DNA of 64,000 nt from Paraconexibacter antarcticus (lineage in GTDB: Bacteria; Actinomycetota; Thermoleophilia; Solirubrobacterales; Solirubrobacteraceae), in the NCBI RefSeq assembly GCF_024220175.1, contig NZ_CP098502.1:5074449-5138448 (forward strand), in the 5' to 3' direction. Both the position numbers and the translations under genes were made by a program. Below, piece after piece: positions 58,648-64,000 of this stretch (position 1 is the first letter of the stretch; each line of letters begins with the position of its first letter). The notes below the pieces were generated by a model that worked only from the letters and a program-made list of their open reading frames with translations, did no database searches and was not told where the DNA came from.

Positions 58648-58778
58648 CCCGATGGTCCGAATTTCAGTTATAAGGCGCTGAAGGCGGCCTTGGGTCCACG
58701 CGCCGGCGATGACCGCGGCCCGGCATGAGCCCGGCGGGTCCTGCGGGTCCTGCTCGTCATCACGGCCCGGAGAACGAG

Positions 58779-58801
58779 AAAAGCCCGCCGGGGCGGGCCT
58801 T
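58779..58801 (-). terminator. Terminator of tRNA-Ile
   Basis: On the minus strand a GGCCCGCC/GGCGGGC stem is followed by TTTTCTCG, 6 bases past the tRNA. Confidence 0.8.
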
Positions 58802-58806
58802 CCGAG

Positions 58807-58880
<74 letters not shown>

Positions 58881-58949
58881 GGGGGCGGTGGAGTGTAGCG
58901 AGCCTCCGCGCGCGATGACCGCTCGCCCGCCGCGGGCGCGCGCGGGGCC

Positions 58950-59861
58950 TCAGCGACCGGCGAGCCGGTCGGCCAGGGCCTCGGCCTCGGCGGCGTCCGC
59001 GAAGGTGAGCTCGACCTTGTAGCCCGTCCCGCGGGGCTTCACCCGGACGTCGGTGCCGAGCGCGCCACCGAGCTGCTCGGCGATCCGCGCCATCGCCTCC
59101 TCCTGGTCGGGATGGGGCGCGGGACGACCGGCCGCGCGGGGCGCCGGCGCCTCGTTCGCCTCCCGGGCGCGCTGCTCGGTGACGCGGACCGACCAGCCCT
59201 CGCTCGCGGCGGCCCGCGCGAGACGACGGCGGTCCGCGTGGTCCTCGGCCATGAGCAGGGCCCGGCCGTGACCCTCGGAGAGCGCGCCCTCCTGCAGGGC
59301 CTCGAGGACCTCGTCGGGGAGGTCGAGGAGCCGCAGCAGGTTCGAGACGGCGACGCGGCTGCGGCCGACCTTCCGGCCGACCGCCTCGCGGGTGAGGCCG
59401 AGCTCCTCGACGAGCGCGGCGACCGCGCGGGCCTCCTCCACCGGGTTCAGGTCCTCGCGGGCCATGTTCTCGATGAGCGCGTCCTCGAGCGTCCGGGCGT
59501 CGTCGCGGTCCTGGATGATCGCGGGAACCGTGGCGAGGCCGGCGAGCTGTGCCGCGCGCCAGCGGCGCTCACCGGCGACGAGCTCGTACCCGCCGCCGGC
59601 GACGGGGCGGACGAGGACCGGCTGCAGGACGCCGCGCTCGCCGAGCGAGTCGGCGAGGGCCTGGAGGGCCTCCTGGTCGAACTGCTTGCGCGGCTGGTCG
59701 GGGTTCGGGCGGACGCTGCCGACCGGGAGCTCGCGGAGCTCGGCGTCGCGCGGGCCGGTCGCCGCGGCGACGGCGCCCGGCTCGGTGACGGCGAGGATCG
59801 CCGAGAGCCCGCGGCCCATCCCGGTGCGGCCGCTCTTCTTCGGGGCGTCACCGCTAGCCAC
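58950..59861 (-). CDS. parB: Chromosome partitioning protein ParB
   Basis: A 303-residue CTP-dependent clamp. The order is the N-terminal ParA-stimulating MGRGLSAIL, the CTP-binding ParB/sulfiredoxin domain with LQPVLVRPV, YELVAGERRWRAAQLAGL, LIENMAREDLNPVEEARA, a helix-turn-helix (LTREAVGRKVGRSRVAVSNLLRLLDLP) and a C-terminal dimer domain (GYKVELTFADAAEAEAL). GTG start overlaps the parA stop by 8 bases. Two parS sites lie 1.5 kb to the right. Confidence 0.97.
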   Translation of the reverse strand: MASGDAPKKSGRTGMGRGLSAILAVTEPGAVAAATGPRDAELRELPVGSVRPNPDQPRKQFDQEALQALADSLGERGVLQPVLVRPVAGGGYELVAGERRWRAAQLAGLATVPAIIQDRDDARTLEDALIENMAREDLNPVEEARAVAALVEELGLTREAVGRKVGRSRVAVSNLLRLLDLPDEVLEALQEGALSEGHGRALLMAEDHADRRRLARAAASEGWSVRVTEQRAREANEAPAPRAAGRPAPHPDQEEAMARIAEQLGGALGTDVRVKPRGTGYKVELTFADAAEAEALADRLAGR

Positions 59862-60612
59862 GGGCCGCCACCTCCTTCGCGAGCTCGAAGTACGCGTCGG
59901 CGCCCGTGCTGTGCGGATCGTGGTGGATGACCGGGACGCCGAAGCTCGGCGCCTCGCTGATGCGCACGTTGCGGGGGATCACCGTGTCGAAGACGAGGGC
60001 GGGGAAGTGCTCGCGCACCTCCCGCTCGACGTCCCGGGCGAGGTTCGTGCGCGCGTCGTGCATCGTCAGGAGCATCCCGGCGACGGTGAGCCGCGGGTTG
60101 AGCTCCCGCTGGACGAGGGCGAGCGTGTCGAGCAGACCCGCGAGGCCCTCGAGCGCGAAGTACTCGGTCTGGACCGGCACGATGACGCGGTCCGCGGCGA
60201 CGAGCGCGTTGACCGTGAGCGGACCGAGCGACGGCGGGCAGTCCAGGAGGGTGAAGGCGAAGCGGTCGCGGACGGAGGCCAGGGCGTCCCGCAGGCGGTT
60301 CTCGGACCCCGGCAGGCGGGGGAGCTCGACGCTCGCGCCGGCGAGGTCCGGGTGGGCGGGGAGGACGGACAGCCGCTCGATCGTGGTGCGCTTCAGCGCC
60401 TCCTCGACGGTCGCGTCGCCGAGCAGGACGTCGTAGATCGAGGGCTCGCCGTCCTTCGGGAGCCCGATCCCGACGGTGGCGTTCGCCTGCGGGTCGACGT
60501 CGACGAGCAGCGTCTCGTAGCCGGCCTCGGCGATGCAGGCCGCCACGTTGACGGCGGTCGTCGTCTTGCCGACGCCGCCCTTCTGGTTCGCAATCGCGTA
60601 GATGGTTCCCAT
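59854..60612 (-). CDS. parA: Chromosome partitioning ATPase ParA (Soj)
   Basis: A 252-residue deviant-Walker ATPase: ANQKGGVGKTT at about 8-18, LLVDVDPQANATVG, FTLLDCPPSLGPLTVNAL, VPVQTEYFALEGLAGLL and a basic nonspecific-DNA-binding region. ParA-ATP on the nucleoid pulls ParB-parS complexes to segregate origins. TACCGT-N9-ATG is its leaderless promoter. Followed by parB with overlap. Confidence 0.97.
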   Translation of the reverse strand: MGTIYAIANQKGGVGKTTTAVNVAACIAEAGYETLLVDVDPQANATVGIGLPKDGEPSIYDVLLGDATVEEALKRTTIERLSVLPAHPDLAGASVELPRLPGSENRLRDALASVRDRFAFTLLDCPPSLGPLTVNALVAADRVIVPVQTEYFALEGLAGLLDTLALVQRELNPRLTVAGMLLTMHDARTNLARDVEREVREHFPALVFDTVIPRNVRISEAPSFGVPVIHHDPHSTGADAYFELAKEVAARG

Positions 60613-60621
60613 CGGCGGTGG

Positions 60622-60627
60622 ACGGTA
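60622..60627 (-). promoter_or_regulatory. -10 element (TACCGT) of parA
   Basis: Minus strand TACCGT-N9-ATG, no RBS, in the rsmG-parA gap. Confidence 0.5.
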
Positions 60628-60686
60628 GCGATGGGCGCGTCCCGCGGCGTGGGCGATCCCCGCAAGATGCGGGGTTTCCGGCGCGC

Positions 60687-61394
60687 TCAGGCCGCCGTGA
60701 TCGGTCGCTTGCGGGCCATGCCCTCGCGACGGGGGAACCGGGACGGGGTCGGCTCGGCCTTGCGGAAGACGTGCAGGTGGCGCCGATCGGCGCCGGGGCG
60801 GGGAGGAACGGGCCACACCTCGACGAGCTCCATCCCGGTGGCCGCGGCCGCCGCCGCACCGTCGGCCTCCTCGGCGGTGTCCCGAGCGCCCTTCCAGGCG
60901 ACGAGATGCCCGTCTTCGGCGAGCAGCGGCGCCGCGTACTCCACGAGGGCCGTCAACGGGGCGAGGGCCCGGGCGGTGACGAGGTCGTGGGCGCCGATCC
61001 CCGCCGGCCACGCCTCGGCCCGGGCGTGGACCGGCAGGGCGTTCGTGACGCCGGCTACCGCCGCGAGCCGGCCCATGAACTCGCACTTGCGTCCGACCGA
61101 TTCCACGAGCGAGACCTGGGCGCCCGGGAGGCAGAGCGCGAGGACAAGGCCGGGAAAGCCGGCGCCCGCACCGATGTCCGCGACGACGCGTGCCTCGCGG
61201 ACGAGCGGGAGCCCCAGCCCGTCGAGGGAGTCGGCGACGTGGACCTCGACCGCGGCGGTCGGGTCGACGACGGTCGTCGGGGCGGTCGGGTCCGCGGCGA
61301 GGCCGTCCAGGAGCGCCCGAAAGCGAGGGACGAGCGCGGCATCCAGCCCATGGGCGGCGCAGAGCTCGGCGAGGCGGGAGTCGACCGGGTTCAC
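60687..61394 (-). CDS. rsmG: 16S rRNA (guanine-N7)-methyltransferase RsmG
   Basis: A 235-residue enzyme methylating G527 (E. coli numbering) of 16S rRNA. The SAM motif VVADIGAGAGFPGLVLAL, LVESVGRKCEFMGRL and VTARALAPLTALVEYAAPLL are diagnostic. The GTG start lies inside a CACGTG related to parS. It sits between jag and parA as usual near the origin. C-terminus basic (RKRPITAA). Confidence 0.95.
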   Translation of the reverse strand: MNPVDSRLAELCAAHGLDAALVPRFRALLDGLAADPTAPTTVVDPTAAVEVHVADSLDGLGLPLVREARVVADIGAGAGFPGLVLALCLPGAQVSLVESVGRKCEFMGRLAAVAGVTNALPVHARAEAWPAGIGAHDLVTARALAPLTALVEYAAPLLAEDGHLVAWKGARDTAEEADGAAAAAATGMELVEVWPVPPRPGADRRHLHVFRKAEPTPSRFPRREGMARKRPITAA

Positions 61395-61402
61395 GTGGGC
61401 AC

Positions 61403-61418
61403 CGTTTCACGTGGAACG
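61403..61418. promoter_or_regulatory. parS site 1 (CGTTTCACGTGGAACG)
   Basis: Matches the bacterial parS consensus TGTTTCACGTGAAACA at 13 of 16 positions with the intact TTTCACGTGG core; lies 9 bases before the rsmG start. Confidence 0.85.
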
Positions 61419-61454
61419 GTGCCGGCGTCGTCACCTCGGCGACCGTGCGGCGGG

Positions 61455-61470
61455 CGTTTCACGTGGAACG
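61455..61470. promoter_or_regulatory. parS site 2 (CGTTTCACGTGGAACG)
   Basis: Identical 16-mer to site 1, 52 bases away, between rsmG and jag. A degenerate third copy (GTTCACGTGGGC) begins at 61389. Confidence 0.85.
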
Positions 61471-61482
61471 CCCGGGGTGGCG

Positions 61483-61944
61483 CTATTCCGCGGCGGGAGT
61501 GACGACGAGGTGGCGGTCGGGCTCGTTGCCCTCGCTGTGGGTGTCCACCCCACCGCGCTCGCGGAGGTATTCGTGGACCAGGCGGCGCTCGCTCGCCGTC
61601 ATCGCGTCGAGCGCCACCGGTCGGGCGTTGCTCACCGCGTCGTCGGCGGCCTCGTCCGCCTGACGCTGCAGCGACTCCTGCCGGCGGGCGCGGTAGCCCT
61701 CGGCGTCGATCGAGATCCGGCGCAGCTCGCCCGTCCGGGCGTGAACGATCCGCTGCGCGAGGTGCTGGACCGCGTCGATCGTCTGGCCGTGTCGGCCGAT
61801 GAAGAGGCCCAGGTCGGTGCCGTCGAGGGAGCCGACGAGCTGGCCGTCGACGTCCTCGACCCGCACCGTGGCCGTGAGCCCGAGCGCCGCGGCGACCCGC
61901 TCGAGGAGGTCGGTGACGAGTTCGACGTCCGTCGGGGCGGCCAT
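61483..61944 (-). CDS. jag: KhpB/Jag RNA-binding protein (KH + R3H)
   Basis: A 153-residue protein: a KH-II domain with FIGRHGQTIDAVQHLAQ and an R3H domain with VALDAMTASERRLVHEYL. The N-terminal Jag_N domain of Firmicute Jag is absent. Binds RNA with KhpA and affects cell elongation in some species. One-base overlap with yidC (stop and start share position 61944), the conserved yidC-jag pair. Confidence 0.93.
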   Translation of the reverse strand: MAAPTDVELVTDLLERVAAALGLTATVRVEDVDGQLVGSLDGTDLGLFIGRHGQTIDAVQHLAQRIVHARTGELRRISIDAEGYRARRQESLQRQADEAADDAVSNARPVALDAMTASERRLVHEYLRERGGVDTHSEGNEPDRHLVVTPAAE

Positions 61945-62999
61945 CAGCGGCGCTTCCCCGAGCGCTGCTTCTTCTTCGCGCGGGGCGGCGGCGGCGGTGC
62001 GGCGGTGCGGGAGCCCGCGGGCTTCGCGGCCCCCTTGCTCGGCGTCGAGTCCTCGCCCTTGGCGACCTTCCCGGAGGTCTTCGGCGTGGCGGCCGCATCG
62101 TCCTTCTTCGCCTTCGCGTCCGCCTCGGCCTGCTCGGTCACCCGCGCGGTGAGCTTGCCGAAGATGCCCGGCATCTGGGGCGCGGGATCGTTCGGCCCTC
62201 GCGGCACCGGCGTGGGGTGCACGACCTCCGCGAGCGCGGCGCCGGGCCCGACCATCCCGGCGCGGCGGCGCAGGATGTACTGCTGGCCCACGGTCCAGAG
62301 GTTCGTGACGATCCAGTACACGAGCAGGCCGGCCGGGAACCGGATGACGAAGATCGTGAACACGAACGGCAGCGCGATCATGAGCTTCTTCTGCGTCGGG
62401 TCCGCGGTCACCGACATGAGGACGCTCGAGAGCAACTGCGAGCCGATGTAGGCGACGATGAGGGCGGCGAGGACCCCGCCGGTCGCGTGGCTCGTCAGGT
62501 CCGGGATGAAGAGGAACGACGCCGCGTGGTGGGATCCGGCGACGTCGGGAACGTCGGTGCAGGCCGTGTTCTGCAGCGCCGTGCCGGTGGCCTTGCCCGC
62601 CTGCCGCAGCGCGTCACCGCAGATGTCGAGCTTCAGGTCCTTGCGCAGCATGTAGAAGAGCGAGATGAAGACCGGCATCTGCGCCACCAGGGGCAGGCAC
62701 GACCCGAACGGGTTGACCTGGTGCTCCTGGTAGAGCTTCATCATCTCCTGGTTCAGGCGCTGCTTGTCGTCCTTGTACTTCGCCTGCAGCTTCTTCATCT
62801 CGGGCGCGAGCAGCTGCATCGCGCGCATCGACTTGAACTGCTTGATGGTCAGCGGCAGCAGGAGCAGCCGCACGCAGACGGTCAGCGTGATGATCGAGAG
62901 GCCCCAGCCGAAGCCGAACGTGTCGTGGAAGAACCGGATCACGGCGTCGAACGCGCTGATCAGCTGCTTCAGGACGGGGATGATGGCCAGAGGGGTCAT
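61944..62999 (-). CDS. yidC: Membrane protein insertase YidC
   Basis: A 351-residue insertase of the Gram-positive type. Five helices: FGWGLSIITLTVCVRLLLLPLTIKQFKSM with the conserved substrate-contact Arg in the groove helix, the coiled cytosolic loop (LQAKYKDDKQRLNQEM), NPFGSCLPLVAQMPVFISLFYML, LIVAYIGSQLLSSVLM and FPAGLLVYWIVTNLWTVGQQ. The C-terminal tail is long and basic, as for ribosome binding. Ala/Pro/Lys-rich end. In the rpmH...parB cluster. Confidence 0.96.
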   Translation of the reverse strand: MTPLAIIPVLKQLISAFDAVIRFFHDTFGFGWGLSIITLTVCVRLLLLPLTIKQFKSMRAMQLLAPEMKKLQAKYKDDKQRLNQEMMKLYQEHQVNPFGSCLPLVAQMPVFISLFYMLRKDLKLDICGDALRQAGKATGTALQNTACTDVPDVAGSHHAASFLFIPDLTSHATGGVLAALIVAYIGSQLLSSVLMSVTADPTQKKLMIALPFVFTIFVIRFPAGLLVYWIVTNLWTVGQQYILRRRAGMVGPGAALAEVVHPTPVPRGPNDPAPQMPGIFGKLTARVTEQAEADAKAKKDDAAATPKTSGKVAKGEDSTPSKGAAKPAGSRTAAPPPPPRAKKKQRSGKRR

Positions 63000-63034
63000 T
63001 CAGCTCACAGATTCGTCGGAACGGGGAAGGCAGA

Positions 63035-63292
63035 TCAAGAGTGGGAGTGGCCGGCGTGCGATCGTGGCCGGAAGAGGCGCTGGTCGGCGACCTCGTCGAA
63101 GCCTCCGGGGCTCCAGGGGTTGCAGCGCAGCAGTCGCCACCCTCCCAGGACGAGCCCGCGGAGTATGCCGTACTCCTTGATGGCCTCGACCGCGTACGCC
63201 GAGCAGGTCGGCTCGTACCGGCAGTGCCGAGGCAGCGCCGGGGAGATCAGGCGCTGGTACAGGCGGATCGGGGCGAGGACGAGCGCGCGCAT
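63035..63292 (-). CDS. yidD: Membrane protein insertion efficiency factor YidD
   Basis: An 85-residue protein with the complete YidD core: IRLYQRLISPALPRHCRYEPTCSAYAVEAIKEYG, then GLVLGGWRLLRCNPWSPGGFDEV with three conserved cysteines. It is membrane-associated and helps YidC. Begins two bases beyond the rnpA stop and ends 36 bases before yidC. Confidence 0.95.
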   Translation of the reverse strand: MRALVLAPIRLYQRLISPALPRHCRYEPTCSAYAVEAIKEYGILRGLVLGGWRLLRCNPWSPGGFDEVADQRLFRPRSHAGHSHS

Positions 63293-63293
63293 C

Positions 63294-63719
63294 TCACGCC
63301 TTCGGCGCCTCGCCGGCGGCCTTGCCGATGAGCTCCGAGAGCGCGGCCTGCACGCCGGCCAGGCCTTCGCGCTCCGCCAACTCGCGCGCCGGCGGACGGG
63401 CCACGACGACGAAGTCCTGCTCGCCGCCCAGCCGGGCAGCCTCCGCGGCGAACGCCTCGCGCAGGAGACGCTTGACCTGGTTGCGCTCGACCGCCCCGCC
63501 GACACGGCGCGAGACCGACAGCCCCAGGCGGGGACCGGCGTCGAGCTCCGCCGGGGCGCCGGCCACCGGGGCCTCGCCGCGCGGGAACACGTGAAGGACG
63601 AAGTAGCGGTTGCCGTGCGACCGACCCTGGCGGTAGACCCGCTCGAACTCGGCCGACCGCGACAGCCGTCCACTGCGTTTGCGACGACGTCCTGCAGGTT
63701 GTGCGAGGCCGTCGTCCAC
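63294..63719 (-). CDS. rnpA: Ribonuclease P protein component
   Basis: A 141-residue basic protein: RLSRSAEFERVYRQGRSHGNRYFVLHV, GLSVSRRVGGAVERNQVKRLLREAF with the RNR motif, and DFVVVARPPARELAE. It assists the RNase P RNA in tRNA 5' maturation. GTG start 63719 lies 8 bases after the rpmH stop; the frame is open further upstream but runs over rpmH. C-terminus Lys/Ala-rich. Confidence 0.93.
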   Translation of the reverse strand: MDDGLAQPAGRRRKRSGRLSRSAEFERVYRQGRSHGNRYFVLHVFPRGEAPVAGAPAELDAGPRLGLSVSRRVGGAVERNQVKRLLREAFAAEAARLGGEQDFVVVARPPARELAEREGLAGVQAALSELIGKAAGEAPKA

Positions 63720-63727
63720 GGCTCGGG

Positions 63728-63862
63728 TCAGACGGTGAGGCGCTTGCGGCCCTTGTCGCGACGACGCTTGAGCACCGCGCGGCCCGCGCGGGTCTGCATC
63801 CGCTCGCGGAAGCCGTGGGTGCGTGCGCGCTTGCGCTTCTTGGGCTGATAGGTGCGCTTCAT
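63728..63862 (-). CDS. rpmH: 50S ribosomal protein L34
   Basis: A 44-residue very basic protein beginning MKRTYQPKKRKRARTHGF and ending KRRRDKGRKRLTV, unmistakably L34. First gene of the rpmH-rnpA-yidD-yidC-jag cluster, and usually the neighbour of dnaA and oriC, expected just to the right of this window. It has a leader of about 40 bases. Confidence 0.97.
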   Translation of the reverse strand: MKRTYQPKKRKRARTHGFRERMQTRAGRAVLKRRRDKGRKRLTV

Positions 63863-64000
63863 GGCTCTCAGACTTCGGGTCGCCCGGGTGGCGACGGGCC
63901 AACCAGGGTAGCGGACGACGGGGGCGCCCGGTGTGCCGGTCGCGCCGGTGCCATCGGGCGTGCATACCGACCGGACGGACTTTTGCGCGCGTTTTGCGAA
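63863..64000. other. Upstream region of rpmH at the window edge, start of the presumed rpmH-dnaA gap
   Basis: A minus-strand TACCCT at 63905-63910 is a candidate -10 for rpmH. The last 25 bases are less GC-rich and hold two TTTTGCG copies. No DnaA box (TTATCCACA-like) is visible, so the origin itself is not shown here. Confidence 0.4.

Noticed and set aside
63863..64000. Chromosomal origin at the right edge
   Set aside because: No DnaA boxes or AT-rich unwinding region are visible in these 138 bases; oriC is probably beyond the window.

Overview
The window comes from a very GC-rich chromosome and most probably from an actinobacterium of the class Thermoleophilia (Solirubrobacterales-like). 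This is inferred from the extreme third-position GC, menaquinone rather than ubiquinone genes, a Firmicute-style menaquinol:cytochrome c reductase, leaderless promoters, and the gene orders rpsF-ssb-rpsR-rplI-dnaB and rpmH-rnpA-yidD-yidC-jag-rsmG-parA-parB. The second order, with two parS sites, places the replication origin just beyond the right end. No dnaA and no clear origin lie inside the window.

Layout. 0-0.3 kb: the 3' end of a trehalose-6-phosphate synthase gene. 0.3-6.9 kb: a small membrane protein, then rpsF, ssb, rpsR, rplI, dnaB, a DnaC/DnaI-like helicase loader overlapping dnaB, and purA. 6.9-11.9 kb: nucleotide-sugar genes (acetyltransferase, Gfo/Idh oxidoreductase, NDP-HexNAc dehydrogenase, 2-epimerase, class IV PLP enzyme), probably for a 2,3-diacetamido uronic acid of a surface glycan. 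12-20 kb: an aldo/keto reductase, a secreted CAP protein, and a 1788-residue secreted repeat protein whose stop codon overlaps the start of an L,D-transpeptidase gene. 20-25 kb: a CDF metal transporter, tRNA-Lys, a TPR protein and tatC-tatA. 25-29.5 kb: a respiratory operon on the minus strand (qcrA, qcrB, qcrC, menaquinone methyltransferase, polyprenyl diphosphate synthase). 29.5-33.4 kb: a tetrapyrrole operon, hemB, a fused two-domain siroheme-decarboxylase-like gene, hemL and an unknown gene. 33.5-38.4 kb: an acetyltransferase, an ABC-2 exporter, an AI-2E family protein and a YmdB-type phosphodiesterase. 38.4-43 kb: a phosphodiesterase, GtrA and GT-C membrane protein set. 43-49.5 kb: an aminotransferase, ddl, a large secreted beta-propeller protein and a bifunctional-nuclease-family protein. 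49.55-50.56 kb: an intact IS982-like insertion sequence sitting in the -10 box of an orphan response regulator gene. 51-58.5 kb: an unknown gene, a D-glucuronyl C5-epimerase-like secreted protein, a GH26-like glycosidase and a second giant secreted protein. 58.8-64 kb: tRNA-Ile and the origin-proximal parB...rpmH block.

Three themes connect the genes. Cell envelope and glycan genes dominate (sugar nucleotides, giant adhesin-like proteins, L,D-transpeptidase, Ddl, epimerase/glycosidase, GtrA set). Respiration, heme and protein export sit together (Rieske protein with a Tat-type signal, Tat translocase, menaquinone and tetrapyrrole genes). Many genes have a TAnnnT hexamer 6-11 bases before the start codon and no Shine-Dalgarno, which suggests widespread leaderless transcription. 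Operon genes are often joined by GTGA, ATGA or TGATG overlaps.

Functions are assigned by reading translated sequence and recalling family motifs. No database search was run, so family names for less conserved proteins are inferences.
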